From: Caryophanales bacterium UBA2298
GTDB lineage: Bacteria > Bacillota_I > Bacilli_A > Izemoplasmatales > Hujiaoplasmataceae
Direction of reading: 5' to 3'
NCBI GenBank assembly: GCA_002345425.1
Contig: DDWA01000057.1
Coordinates: 1 to 26,775, forward strand
Length of the DNA stretch: 26,775 nt
Shown here: positions 7,529 to 15,562 of the stretch, piece by piece
Layout of the letters: each line of letters opens with the position of its first letter
How positions within the stretch are numbered: the first letter of the stretch is position 1
The notes under the pieces: generated by a model
What the model saw: the letters and a program-made list of their open reading frames with translations, nothing else
Told to the model about the DNA's origin: nothing
Database searches by the model: none
Made by a program: the position numbers and the translations under genes

Positions 7529-8262
7529 AGCAATTCGCTCCTTTTAGCTAACTCATACAAAATAATACTTCCGGCTACTCCCACATTTAAACTTTCCATA
7601 TTGCTCATTCTTAATTTAAAACTATTATTTACCAGACTGATTATTTCTTCTCTGACGCCTTGCCCTTCATTTCCTAAAACTATTCCAATCAACTTAGATT
7701 TAATCTTCAAATCTTCTAAATAGCAATCGCTTTTTAAATCTGTTACATAAAATTCAATATCATTATTCTTCTTAATGAACTGAACTAAATTTCCCGTTAA
7801 TAAATTAATTTTAAACAAAGCTCCTTGTGTACTTCTTATCACTTTGTCATTATAAAAATCAACGGAATTTTCTGCAACCAAAGTATCAAACCCAAAGGAT
7901 ACAGCTGATCTAATCAACGTCCCGATATTTCCCGGATCTTGGACATTATCCAATAACAATACTTTTTTAAAATCATTAAAAATGATAGGTTTCCTACACA
8001 CTGCAGCAATCCCTTGGTTAGCCACAACCTCCGTCAAAGAATCCAAGACAACTTGGCTCACTTGATAAGCTTCAACGTTTTTAAAATCGCAAGTTTCAAC
8101 ATAAAATATTATTTCAATTAAACCAGCTTGATAGGCTTCGTTTACCAAATGATTTCCTTCTACTAAAAACGTGTTTGAAATATTCCGATATTTCTTTTGT
8201 TTTAACTTAGAAGCTTCTTTTATTAAATTATTTTGTTTTGATGTAATGATGGTTTCGTTCAA
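7525..8262 (-). CDS. TrmH (SpoU)-family RNA 2'-O-methyltransferase
   Basis: A SPOUT-class RNA ribose methyltransferase, 245 aa, with an N-terminal SpoU substrate-binding domain (about 1-90; SKQNNLIKEASKLKQKKYR, FLVEGNHLV) and a C-terminal knotted SAM domain. The three family motifs are present: NVQDPGNIGTLIRSA, GIVLGNEGQGV and SLNVGVAGSIILYELA. It is closest in layout to TsnR/RlmB-like 23S rRNA enzymes, but the target nucleotide cannot be read from sequence. The start is TTG (8260-8262) with AGAGGTGA 6 nt upstream. The GNAT gene downstream overlaps by 4 nt. Confidence 0.9.
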   Translation of the reverse strand: MNETIITSKQNNLIKEASKLKQKKYRNISNTFLVEGNHLVNEAYQAGLIEIIFYVETCDFKNVEAYQVSQVVLDSLTEVVANQGIAAVCRKPIIFNDFKKVLLLDNVQDPGNIGTLIRSAVSFGFDTLVAENSVDFYNDKVIRSTQGALFKINLLTGNLVQFIKKNNDIEFYVTDLKSDCYLEDLKIKSKLIGIVLGNEGQGVREEIISLVNNSFKLRMSNMESLNVGVAGSIILYELAKRSELL

Positions 8263-8331
8263 AGTATTTCACCTCTAAATTCTATCTAAATCTATTTTAC
8301 AATAAATATGGATTTAATTCATTAATTAAGC

Positions 8332-8359
8332 AAAAAAAAGTGAGCAAATTCGCTCACTT
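8332..8359 (-). terminator. Terminator after the beta-propeller lipoprotein gene
   Basis: On the minus strand, an 8-bp stem AAGTGAGC/GCTCACTT (8338-8345 with 8352-8359, 6-nt loop) is followed by a run of eight T (8339-8332). It starts 20 nt after the stop of the lipoprotein gene and ends the thiI-pepF-lipoprotein run. Confidence 0.88.
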
Positions 8360-8379
8360 AATTTTAAATTAAAGAAAAA

Positions 8380-10302
8380 TCAATCTCTTGTCTCTACAGT
8401 CACTGGTTCTTCATTGTATTCATACATATGATAATACCTCTCATTAAAAATTATTGAATCAACAAAACTGAAATCATTATCCATATTGAACACTTGAATT
8501 TGTGAATATGATAAAGTATAAATATAGTTTTCTATCATTACCGCTTTTTCAATAGTGTCAAAATATTCATAAGCTTCACTGTAATGTGATAACTCCGCAA
8601 CTAATTCTAAGTCACCGCTATGATATACTTTAAAAACAAACATTTTATCTGAGTAACGGTAATAATCATCGTAGTAGATTGAAACAGGAACAGCGATGTA
8701 AGTAAAGTCTTGATCTTGAGGCGCGAAGTAAATAAATGCCTTATGATTATAAACAACACTTGAATAAGAATATTCACCTTCAACAAAATAAGTTTCTAGA
8801 TTAACAGGGTCATTACCACTTGTATCATATAAAGCGATTTTTACGCCAGTAAAGACTGTCCAACCATATTCATTAAGTTCTGCTTGTCTACCAACGCCAA
8901 TCATTAAATTATCAGTTATTTCATGGAGATAATCACTAACGCCTTCTTCATAAAGTTCACCGACAATTTCTGGATTTATCGGATCAGATAAATCTAACTT
9001 ATATAAAGGATCAGTATTTACGAATGTAACGACAAAAGCTTCATCTCCTGAGTATCTTACAGCGTAAATTCTTTCATTAGGTTTTCCTAATCCAGATAAT
9101 TTTGAAATTTGAGTCATAGTATCGTCGCTTGTAGCGTCCAATAAATACATGCTATTAGTAATAATTGATTCATTATCAATATATTCGTAATTGGTAACAG
9201 CGATTCTAAAGACGCCATCAGTTTCATCCATTGAGAATTGGTTTAAAGGCATGCCGCTAATTTCACCAACTGCTTTGAAGTAAAGTTCATTGTTTTCAAT
9301 CGCAAATCTTAGAATAAATGTTTTATTACCATAAATATTTGCTTCTTCATCATAGAAATACTTGTATACTGTAGCGTATAGATTATTAGCACTCATATAT
9401 ATTTGGTAAGTGCTGCCTAGATATGCTTTTACTTCAGCGTCATCGTTGTCATCAACTTTAAAAGATGCTAGGATCAAATAACTGAAATTTTCACTGTCAT
9501 TCGGCATAAAGAAAATTCTGTTAGCTGGTAAATCAAGCAGTTCGTCACTGACAACAGAGTCTTTATATTGTGGTATGAAATCTTCTTCTTGATAATAATA
9601 ACTGATTGAGTAATTATTCATAATCAAATATAAATAACCGTCAATCATTCTTGTACTAGCAACATAACTAGAATCAAACTCTAATTCTCTGAAAACTTCA
9701 ATGTTTTCTACATTGCTCTTGTCTAGGACAATGATTTTAGTTCCATAAAAGTAATTGTAATATGGCCAATAATACTCATAGTCATCTCCGGTAACTTTAC
9801 TATTGTCTGGTTCAGTAAGTGGATTTTCCAAATAGTAATAATAACTGCCTAATAAAACAATCTTGTCTTCATAAAGATATAAACCGTCAAAATACATATC
9901 GGTTCCTTCATAAGTATAGACAATATCTAATGTTTCAGCATCAATCATAAAGAATTTATTACCAGAAGTAATGTAGATATAATAGCCGTCTGTTAGAATC
10001 GTATCCGATTCTTCTACTCCAGCAACTTGATTATTGGTTTTTGAAAAATCTCTTTCGCCATCATCCAAATCCACACCTGCTTGTGGAGTTTCTATTGCGG
10101 CAGATTCTTCAAGCATATAATTAATGGAATAATAACGATTATCATTTTCATCGTAAAATTGTTTTAAATACTCTCCAAGTTGCTCATATGAACTAAAAGA
10201 ACCAACATTATCTCCTGTTGGTATTTCTACCGTTTTAGTGTTACAAGAAATAAAAACTAAAGCAGAAAATATCATAAAAAATAGCATTACAAATCTTTTC
10301 AT
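8380..10302 (-). CDS. Secreted beta-propeller domain lipoprotein
   Basis: The 640-aa product begins with a lipoprotein signal peptide: MKRF, a hydrophobic core, and lipobox FISC with the lipidated cysteine at C20. The mature part matches the secreted beta-propeller family (COG4880/Beta_propel type): the conserved block NNQVAGVEESDTILTDGYYIYI near residues 91-112 is the family hallmark, and repeated blade-like segments follow (for example RMIDGYLYLIMN and EITDNLMIGVGRQ). It is acidic and very rich in tyrosine. It should be anchored to the outer face of the membrane; ligand and function are unknown. ATG at 10300-10302 has an AGGAGG site. It lies 60 nt after the M3 peptidase gene with no terminator between, so it may be co-transcribed. 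Confidence 0.85.
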   Translation of the reverse strand: MKRFVMLFFMIFSALVFISCNTKTVEIPTGDNVGSFSSYEQLGEYLKQFYDENDNRYYSINYMLEESAAIETPQAGVDLDDGERDFSKTNNQVAGVEESDTILTDGYYIYITSGNKFFMIDAETLDIVYTYEGTDMYFDGLYLYEDKIVLLGSYYYYLENPLTEPDNSKVTGDDYEYYWPYYNYFYGTKIIVLDKSNVENIEVFRELEFDSSYVASTRMIDGYLYLIMNNYSISYYYQEEDFIPQYKDSVVSDELLDLPANRIFFMPNDSENFSYLILASFKVDDNDDAEVKAYLGSTYQIYMSANNLYATVYKYFYDEEANIYGNKTFILRFAIENNELYFKAVGEISGMPLNQFSMDETDGVFRIAVTNYEYIDNESIITNSMYLLDATSDDTMTQISKLSGLGKPNERIYAVRYSGDEAFVVTFVNTDPLYKLDLSDPINPEIVGELYEEGVSDYLHEITDNLMIGVGRQAELNEYGWTVFTGVKIALYDTSGNDPVNLETYFVEGEYSYSSVVYNHKAFIYFAPQDQDFTYIAVPVSIYYDDYYRYSDKMFVFKVYHSGDLELVAELSHYSEAYEYFDTIEKAVMIENYIYTLSYSQIQVFNMDNDFSFVDSIIFNERYYHMYEYNEEPVTVETRD

Positions 10303-10362
10303 AAAAAACCTCCTTATAAGCTTTCACTTATATAAACAAACGAAGAGTTAATTTAAATGGAG

Positions 10363-12120
10363 TTATTTTGTTAAATCTAAAAATAATTCAATATCTTCTT
10401 TTAGAAGTTCTAAAGAGCTAACCCAAAAATCTTTCTTGGTAACGTCAATATTCATCAACTTAGCAACGTCTTCAACCTTGTTTTTACCAGTAGCTGCTAA
10501 TAATTGATCATAATTAGCTTTGAAAGTTTCTTTATCGTCTAAATATTTAGAATATAATCCCTTAGCGAACAATAAACCAAAAGTATAAGGGAAGTTATAA
10601 TAACTTAAACCGCCAGAGTAATAATGTGGTTTGCATATCCACATATATGGATGTAAATATGATGAATCTAAACCGTCTCCGTAAGTTTCTAGTTGCGCTT
10701 TTAACATTAAATCATTTAATTCTTCTACATCAAATACCGTTTTTTCTCTTCCTTCAAAAACACTTTTTTCAAAGATAAATCTTGACATAATATCAATGAT
10801 AACTGCTGTATAACTTTGAATTGAAGATTCTAACAAAAAGATTTTTTCTTGTTTTGAACCCGCATCTTTAAGCGCTGCTTTATTAACAATTGTTTCACAA
10901 AAAGTTGACGCGGTTTCAGCGACAGGCATGGTATAAGAACTATTTAAGCTGCTTTCTTTAAAAATAACTTCACCGTGATAAGCATGTCCTAACTCATGAG
11001 AAAGTGTAATCATATCACCAAAAGCTCCAGTGAAGTTAGTCATAATACGGCTTTCTTGAATAGCATGAATATTAGAACAGAAAGCTCCGCCTCTTTTGCC
11101 TTTTCTTGGAGTATAATCAATCCAATCTTCTTCAAAAGCTTTTTTTGCCATTTGATATAAAGGATCACTAAATGTTTTAAAATTTTTCAAGACATATTCA
11201 TTTGCTTCTTCAATCGTAAATCTTTTGTTTACAAAACCGATTGGAGCGTATAAATCATAGAAAGGTAATCCGTTCTTATGTCCTAAAAGTTCAGCTTTTC
11301 TTTTTAAATAGCTTCTAAAAATTTCGTAGTAATCCTTAACAGCCGCTTGCATAGCATCTAAAGTTTCTTTACTCATCCTACTATTATTTAAAGCCTGATC
11401 TAGAGGACTTTCAAACCCTCTTGCCTGCGAGATGATATTAACTTCACCCTTGATTGAATTTAAGGCAGCCGCAACACTTTTGTCAATTTGCTTGTAGGAA
11501 GCAAGTTCAGCTTCATAAGCTTTTTTTCTAACCTTTGGATCAGGATCATCAGCTAAATTTCTGACTTCTGATAAAGTGATAATTTTATCTTCATATTCAA
11601 CTTCTAAAGTCGATGTAAGAAGCGATTGTAAAGTACCCCAAGCGCTAGAACCTGTTTGGCGCAGTCTTGCGACCAACAATTCCATTTCATCTTCAAGCAT
11701 ATGTGATGCCTGTTCTTTAATTTCTAAAAGATAGAATTCATGTTCTTTCAAGAAAGGGTTAGCTTCAATATCTTTTTCTAGTTCTGGATAAGCCGCAACC
11801 CATTTAATAAAAATAGTGCCAATCTTTGTTAACTCAGTAAGTTTTCTTCTTAAAAGATTACTCATTTTAACTGCCGTTTGATTCGTGCTTTCAACTGATT
11901 CTGTTAAAGATGCAAAGCGATAAAGTTTTCCAACAAGTTTATCAAAATCAATTTCATTTTTCATATAACGAATTAATTTTTTAGTCTTATCATCATAATT
12001 AGAAAAATCAATTGCTTGTGAGTTAATCTCTAGAATTAGCTTTTCAACACGTTCTAAATCTTGAGTAAATCGTGGATCATCAAAACTTAAATATAACTTG
12101 TCTAAATTCCATTTTTTCAT
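10363..12120 (-). CDS. pepF: M3 family oligoendopeptidase (PepF type)
   Basis: A zinc metallopeptidase of the thimet/oligoendopeptidase F family that hydrolyses short cytosolic peptides. At 585 aa it has family length. The zinc site HELGH is at residues 375-379, with the probable third ligand E402 in PVAETASTFCE; the preceding RIMTNFTGAFGDMITL block and the C-terminal SGGLSYYNFPYTFGLLFAKGLY block are typical of PepF. No signal peptide. ATG at 12118-12120 follows AAGGAG. It lies 10 nt after the RimJ-like acetyltransferase gene. PepF is the closest named type, but M3B members share these motifs, so the exact subfamily is less sure than the family. Confidence 0.93.
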   Translation of the reverse strand: MKKWNLDKLYLSFDDPRFTQDLERVEKLILEINSQAIDFSNYDDKTKKLIRYMKNEIDFDKLVGKLYRFASLTESVESTNQTAVKMSNLLRRKLTELTKIGTIFIKWVAAYPELEKDIEANPFLKEHEFYLLEIKEQASHMLEDEMELLVARLRQTGSSAWGTLQSLLTSTLEVEYEDKIITLSEVRNLADDPDPKVRKKAYEAELASYKQIDKSVAAALNSIKGEVNIISQARGFESPLDQALNNSRMSKETLDAMQAAVKDYYEIFRSYLKRKAELLGHKNGLPFYDLYAPIGFVNKRFTIEEANEYVLKNFKTFSDPLYQMAKKAFEEDWIDYTPRKGKRGGAFCSNIHAIQESRIMTNFTGAFGDMITLSHELGHAYHGEVIFKESSLNSSYTMPVAETASTFCETIVNKAALKDAGSKQEKIFLLESSIQSYTAVIIDIMSRFIFEKSVFEGREKTVFDVEELNDLMLKAQLETYGDGLDSSYLHPYMWICKPHYYSGGLSYYNFPYTFGLLFAKGLYSKYLDDKETFKANYDQLLAATGKNKVEDVAKLMNIDVTKKDFWVSSLELLKEDIELFLDLTK

Positions 12121-12130
12121 GTTCTTCTCC

Positions 12131-12658
12131 TTAATTTTTATTAAAATCTGCTTTTGTCATCACATATAACTTACTTCTTTTTAAACCGTAATCTCTACTT
12201 TCATAATCTTCATCATGAAGATACTTGAAAGGAAATTTGCTAATTAATTTCTGCGATTTTCTATTTTCCAGAAAATGACCTACATATATTTTTTCAATGT
12301 TCAATTCATTAAAAGCGTGGTTTAAAATCGCTTTGACTCCTTCTGTCATGAACCCGCGATTTTCATAAGCAGTGGATAATACATAGCCAATTTCTTTAAC
12401 CTCACCAAATTCGGCTAAACTTCTTGTGTGTAAACCAATAGAACCAATTACTTTTTCTTCAGTTTTTAAATACATTGCCCAAACTTCATCACCGCTGATA
12501 AAGTTTTCCAGAATCTTTAGTGAATGCTCTTTGTTTGGATGCGGTAACCAACCCGCATTAGGACCAACTGTTTCTAGTCTTGCATAATCATAAAAGTCAT
12601 CTAAATCACTGATAATAAATTTACGTAAAACTAATCTTTCTGTTTCGATTTGTCTCAT
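12131..12658 (-). CDS. RimJ/RimL-type GNAT acetyltransferase
   Basis: A 175-aa GNAT protein of the RimJ/RimL/SpeG class: the opening IETERLVLRKF, then a central strand VIGSIGLH, EIGYVLSTAYENRGFMTEGV forming the acetyl-CoA pyrophosphate loop, and a late NRKSQKLISKF helix. These enzymes acetylate protein N-termini, small amines or antibiotics; the substrate here is not evident. The start ATG (12656-12658) overlaps the thiI stop by four bases (ATGA), so it is translationally coupled to thiI. Confidence 0.88.
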   Translation of the reverse strand: MRQIETERLVLRKFIISDLDDFYDYARLETVGPNAGWLPHPNKEHSLKILENFISGDEVWAMYLKTEEKVIGSIGLHTRSLAEFGEVKEIGYVLSTAYENRGFMTEGVKAILNHAFNELNIEKIYVGHFLENRKSQKLISKFPFKYLHDEDYESRDYGLKRSKLYVMTKADFNKN

Positions 12659-13878
12659 TTGAAGATTTCCTCGACACTGAAACCTTGATTGATGATATTC
12701 AGTGGCTTTCTTTCATTGATTTCAATTGTTTTTGTATTTTTAATTGCAGTTTTTAAATATTTTTCATATTCAAAAGCTTTTTCAAAAGTTTCTGCTCGTT
12801 CAACGGTGGGTTTTATTACCGGACGTTTTGGCACGTAAACTGTGCAACAATCAGAGAATGGTCGATTAGAAATTTGATAAGTTTTAATCTTCTTAGCGAT
12901 TTTTATAATTTCGTTTTTATCAAATGTGGCTAAAGGTCTAATTACTAAAGAACTGACTACAGCTTGAACAGTAATTAAACTTTCCAAAGTTTGTGAAGCC
13001 ACTTGCCCGATTGAATCACCCGATACAATCGCTTTACAATTATTCTTTTTCGCAAGGCTATCGGCAATGCGATACATCATTCTTCTCATGATGGTGATAA
13101 TATAAGTTTCTGGTGTCTCCGCAAGAATCTTTTCATGAATTTCTCTAAAAGGCACTAGATGTAATTTGATTTTTGAACTCGGTGCATACTTGGATAAAAC
13201 CGTTACTAAATCAATTACTTTTTGAACGGATTCGATTGGTGTTAAAGGTGAAGATTCAAAGTGCACACAATCGATTTCTAAGCCGGTATTCATCGTTAAA
13301 TATCCAGCGACAGGCGAATCAATTCCGCCACTGATTAAGAGCATCGCCCTTCCTCCTGTAGAGGTTGGAAAACCGCCCATTCCCGGAATTCTATCAGTAA
13401 AGATATAAGTGCCTTCATTTCGAGCTTCAATGTTCAAAGTCTTTTCTGGTTTTTTGACATCAACTATTAAATTTTCCACTTCGCGTAAAACTTTTTTTGA
13501 AACTAAATTAGATATCTCAAACGACTTTAAATTAATCGATTTATCAGCTCTTTTAGTTTCAACTTTAAAAGTGGTTTTTTTAGTAATTTCATGCTTTAAA
13601 AGTTTAATGGCTTTTTCAGCAATTTTATCTAAATCATAATCGCATTTTAAGGTTTTACTATAGGAACTTAAACCGGAAATAAAATTTAAGCGATTTATTA
13701 CTTCATCAGCTTCTACTCCGTTTAGTTTAATGAAAACCAAATCATGTTGAAACTCAATTTCAACATTCAATCCATACATCTTATGAGCTATCTGATTATT
13801 TATATTATGGCGAAAAATATGTTGATTCTTTCCTTTGAGGATCAAGTCTCCATATCTAATCATTATATATTCGTACAT
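12655..13878 (-). CDS. thiI: tRNA 4-thiouridine synthase ThiI
   Basis: ThiI adenylates U8 of tRNA and receives sulfur to form s4U; in some bacteria it also feeds thiamine thiazole synthesis. Seen: N-terminal ferredoxin-like and THUMP domains (about 1-165), and a PP-loop pyrophosphatase domain with SGGIDS at residues 183-188, then the SDCCTVYVPKRP segment containing the conserved catalytic-region cysteine. There is no rhodanese domain, as in Bacillus ThiI. A GTG at 13885-13887 is in frame, but AAAGAGA is only one base from it; ATG at 13876-13878 is 8 nt from that site and is preferred (407 aa). The gene leads the run thiI-GNAT-pepF-lipoprotein and is divergent from msrC. Confidence 0.95.
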   Translation of the reverse strand: MYEYIMIRYGDLILKGKNQHIFRHNINNQIAHKMYGLNVEIEFQHDLVFIKLNGVEADEVINRLNFISGLSSYSKTLKCDYDLDKIAEKAIKLLKHEITKKTTFKVETKRADKSINLKSFEISNLVSKKVLREVENLIVDVKKPEKTLNIEARNEGTYIFTDRIPGMGGFPTSTGGRAMLLISGGIDSPVAGYLTMNTGLEIDCVHFESSPLTPIESVQKVIDLVTVLSKYAPSSKIKLHLVPFREIHEKILAETPETYIITIMRRMMYRIADSLAKKNNCKAIVSGDSIGQVASQTLESLITVQAVVSSLVIRPLATFDKNEIIKIAKKIKTYQISNRPFSDCCTVYVPKRPVIKPTVERAETFEKAFEYEKYLKTAIKNTKTIEINERKPLNIINQGFSVEEIFK

Positions 13879-13902
13879 ATCTATCACGTCTCTTTCATAA
13901 TT

Positions 13903-13911
13903 ATTTTATCA
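13903..13911 (-). promoter_or_regulatory. Extended -10 promoter candidate for thiI
   Basis: The minus strand reads TG-A-TAAAAT, an extended -10 element about 25 nt before the preferred thiI ATG. No good -35 box is seen at 16-18 nt. Confidence 0.45.
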
Positions 13912-13917
13912 TATTTA

Positions 13918-13946
13918 TTGTCTTTTAAATTAAGTTATTTTATAAT
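13918..13946 (+). promoter_or_regulatory. Sigma-A promoter of msrC
   Basis: -35 TTGTCT (13918-13923), 17-nt spacer, -10 TATAAT (13941-13946). The start is expected near 13953, just ahead of the AAAGGAG ribosome site (13955-13961) of msrC. It is interleaved with the divergent thiI promoter. Confidence 0.75.
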
Positions 13947-13970
13947 ATTAACCTAAAGGAGTGATTTTAA

Positions 13971-14414
13971 ATGAATAACGATCTTCTATTTACTCACGCT
14001 GAGTTATTTATCGATAAAAAGTTAAATATTGTGACTAATTTAGCAAACATGTCAGCTATTATAATGGAAAATATACCTGATTTAAATTGGGTTGGTTTTT
14101 ATCTTTATGATGGTGAAAAATTATACCTTGGACCATTTCAAGGTAAAGCTGCAGTTACATTAATTGATATTAGTAAAGGTGTCTGTGGAACAAGCGCTGT
14201 TAAAAGAGAAACAATCATCGTTGATAATGTTCATGAATTCCCTGGACATATCGCTTGTGACTGTGACAGCAACTCAGAAATTGTGGTTCCGATTATTAAA
14301 GATAACCAATTATTTGGTGTCTTAGATATCGATTCACCGAAGGTAAATCGCTTCGATGAAGTCTTAAAAAACGACCTAGAAAAGCTGGTAAAGCTTTTAG
14401 TTGACATTTTATAA
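13971..14414 (+). CDS. msrC: GAF-domain free methionine-(R)-sulfoxide reductase
   Basis: fRMsr (YebR/YtsP type) reduces free methionine-R-sulfoxide with thioredoxin. The 147-aa GAF protein has the family blocks LNWVGFYLYDGEKLYLGPFQGK, GVCG (C72), FPGHIACD (C96, matching the catalytic Cys of Escherichia coli fRMsr), NSEIVVP (E103) and FGVLDIDS. Oddly, the family's first cysteine, ten residues before GVCG's Cys (PAC in other members), is V62 here, while an additional Cys lies two residues after the catalytic one (C98, in ACDC). The gene has its own promoter and an AAAGGAG site, is divergent from thiI, and contains the rpsD promoter in its last codons. Confidence 0.93.
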   Translation: MNNDLLFTHAELFIDKKLNIVTNLANMSAIIMENIPDLNWVGFYLYDGEKLYLGPFQGKAAVTLIDISKGVCGTSAVKRETIIVDNVHEFPGHIACDCDSNSEIVVPIIKDNQLFGVLDIDSPKVNRFDEVLKNDLEKLVKLLVDIL

Positions 14415-14429
14415 TCAATAAGTTATAAT
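14401..14429 (+). promoter_or_regulatory. Perfect consensus sigma-A promoter of rpsD
   Basis: TTGACA (14401-14406), 17-nt spacer, TATAAT (14424-14429): both boxes match consensus exactly. The -35 lies inside the last codons of msrC. Transcription should begin near 14436. Confidence 0.9.
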
Positions 14430-14435
14430 ACTTTG

Positions 14436-14608
14436 TGCGCATGTAATAAAAAGCAGTTGTGTTATGATGATTTATCGGTTGGTTATTCCAAATTTAGGGT
14501 TGTTAGTACTGTTAACTGCTTAACAAGAAACCATCAAAATAATCAAAATAAGTTATTATAAGGCTCCTCAAACGTTACTACGTAATAATAAAATAAGGAG
14601 GAAAATAT
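14436..14608 (+). promoter_or_regulatory. Structured rpsD mRNA leader, probable S4 autoregulatory element
   Basis: This ~170-nt untranslated leader lies between a consensus promoter and rpsD. A closing helix AAGCAGTT/AACTGCTT (14451-14458 with 14514-14521) encloses smaller hairpins. Further down, CTCCT (14564-14568) can pair with AGGAG of the rpsD ribosome site (14596-14600), hiding it. TTATTA (14553-14558) can pair with TAATAA (14583-14588), which would cross that pairing as a pseudoknot. In Bacillus and Escherichia coli the S4 protein represses its own mRNA through structured leaders, so the same is inferred here. No reading frame is seen in it. Confidence 0.6.
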
Positions 14609-15208
14609 ATGTCAAGATTTACAGGATCAACTTGGAAACAAAGTCGTCGTTTATCTTACTCTGTTTCTGAAACAGGCAAGGAATTAAATAAACGCCCATA
14701 TGCACCAGGACAACATGGACAAAGACGTAAAAAAGTATCTGAATATGGTGGACAGTTACAAGAAAAGCAAAGAGTTCGTTTCACTTATGGTGTTAACGAA
14801 AAACAATTCCGTAAAACTTTCAACGAAGCTAAGAAAATGCAAGGTAAACAAGGTGAAAACTTCCTTTTCTTACTTGAATCAAGATTAGATAATTTAGTTT
14901 ATCGTGCTGGTTTCGCAAGAACTAGACAACAAGCTAGACAATTAGTTAATCATGGTCATATTCTTTTAGATGGTGGAAAAGCAACAATTCCATCAATGAG
15001 AGTTAAACCAGGTCAAGTAATTTCAATTAAGGAAAAATCTAAAGACTTAGTAATTATTAAGGAATCTTTAGAAGCTGTTGTTTCACGTCAAGAATACATT
15101 GCTTTCAACGAAGATTTAGTTACAGCTACTTACACACGCTTACCCGAAAGAAATGAAATCTTACCTGAAATTAAAGAAAACTTAATCGTTGAACTTTATA
15201 ACAAGTAA
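14609..15208 (+). CDS. rpsD: 30S ribosomal protein S4 (uS4)
   Basis: Primary 16S rRNA-binding protein of the small subunit. The 199-aa product has the N-terminal uS4 region (RPYAPGQHGQRRKKVSEYG) and the S4 RNA-binding domain (LESRLDNLVYRAGFARTRQQARQLVNHGHILLDG). It lacks the N-terminal zinc-binding cysteines, so it is the C- paralog type. ATG at 14609-14611 follows AGGAGG (14596-14601). It is a single-gene unit with its own promoter, long leader and terminator, the usual Bacillota arrangement, and is likely autoregulated. Confidence 0.98.
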   Translation: MSRFTGSTWKQSRRLSYSVSETGKELNKRPYAPGQHGQRRKKVSEYGGQLQEKQRVRFTYGVNEKQFRKTFNEAKKMQGKQGENFLFLLESRLDNLVYRAGFARTRQQARQLVNHGHILLDGGKATIPSMRVKPGQVISIKEKSKDLVIIKESLEAVVSRQEYIAFNEDLVTATYTRLPERNEILPEIKENLIVELYNK

Positions 15209-15220
15209 AAAAAGCTACTT

Positions 15221-15248
15221 AAAACCAAGGAAATTCCTTGGTTTTTTT
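15221..15248 (+). terminator. Terminator of rpsD
   Basis: 10-bp stem AAAACCAAGG/CCTTGGTTTT (15221-15230 with 15236-15245), loop AAATT, and a run of seven T (15242-15248), 12 nt after the rpsD stop. Confidence 0.92.
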
Positions 15249-15363
15249 ATTTGCTAAAAAGTTCAATATCACTTTTTAAAAAACATATGTCAATAAATAA
15301 CTGTTATAAAAAAAATGTGGTACTTTATTTCATAAATTTAGACTTTTTTAGCATATAGGATTG

Positions 15364-15372
15364 TGGTATAAT
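15364..15372 (+). promoter_or_regulatory. Distal extended -10 promoter (P1) of the operon
   Basis: TGGTATAAT: a consensus -10 (15367-15372) with the TG extension. The -35 position is a T-run (about 15344-15349) and poor. It would give a leader of about 185 nt before the first gene. Confidence 0.6.
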
Positions 15373-15382
15373 GAAATATATT

Positions 15383-15402
15383 TATTTTTATGGATAAAAA
15401 TA
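15383..15402. repeat. Palindrome just downstream of P1, possible operator
   Basis: TATTTTTAT (15383-15391) and its exact reverse complement ATAAAAATA (15394-15402) are separated by GG. The 2-nt centre is too short for a good RNA hairpin but suits a dimeric DNA-binding repressor at the expected start region of P1. AT-richness makes chance occurrence possible. Confidence 0.4.
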
Positions 15403-15510
15403 GAGATAAGGATTAATAGACAATTTATTTATGACATCAAAAAGGCTTTATCAAGAAGAAAAAAGTGATATTTTGCGACAAAAGTTTAAATAGTATTTCT
15501 TTACTACTTT

Positions 15511-15538
15511 TTTACAATTTAATCGCTAAATATATAAT
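15511..15538 (+). promoter_or_regulatory. Proximal sigma-A promoter (P2) of the operon
   Basis: -35 TTTACA (15511-15516), 16-nt spacer, -10 TATAAT (15533-15538). The start near 15545 gives a leader of about 18 nt that includes the AGGAGG site (15551-15556) of the first gene. Confidence 0.75.
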
Positions 15539-15562
15539 GAATCAAATTATAGGAGGATGGAA

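Larger units (their letters stand above)
15249..15562 (+). other. Non-coding upstream region of the Mbx/Mrp-type operon
   Basis: About 310 bases between the rpsD terminator and the first operon gene. It holds two promoter candidates (15364-15372 and 15511-15538), a 9-bp-arm palindrome (15383-15402), and a weak hairpin TAGTA/TACTA followed by CTTTTTT (15491-15513) that could attenuate transcripts from the first promoter. A 20-codon reading frame at 15431-15493 has no convincing ribosome site. No protein gene is supported. Confidence 0.6.

Noticed and set aside
15358..15378. Rex operator at the P1 promoter
   Set aside because: TTGTG occurs but the matching CACAA half is absent at the expected distance.
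15431..15493. 20-codon reading frame in the operon leader
   Set aside because: No convincing ribosome site and such a length is expected by chance in this composition; conservation would be needed to revive it.
15557..15562. Upstream ATG (15557) as the start of the mrpE-like gene
   Set aside because: It directly touches the AGGAGG site; the ATG six bases later has proper spacing.
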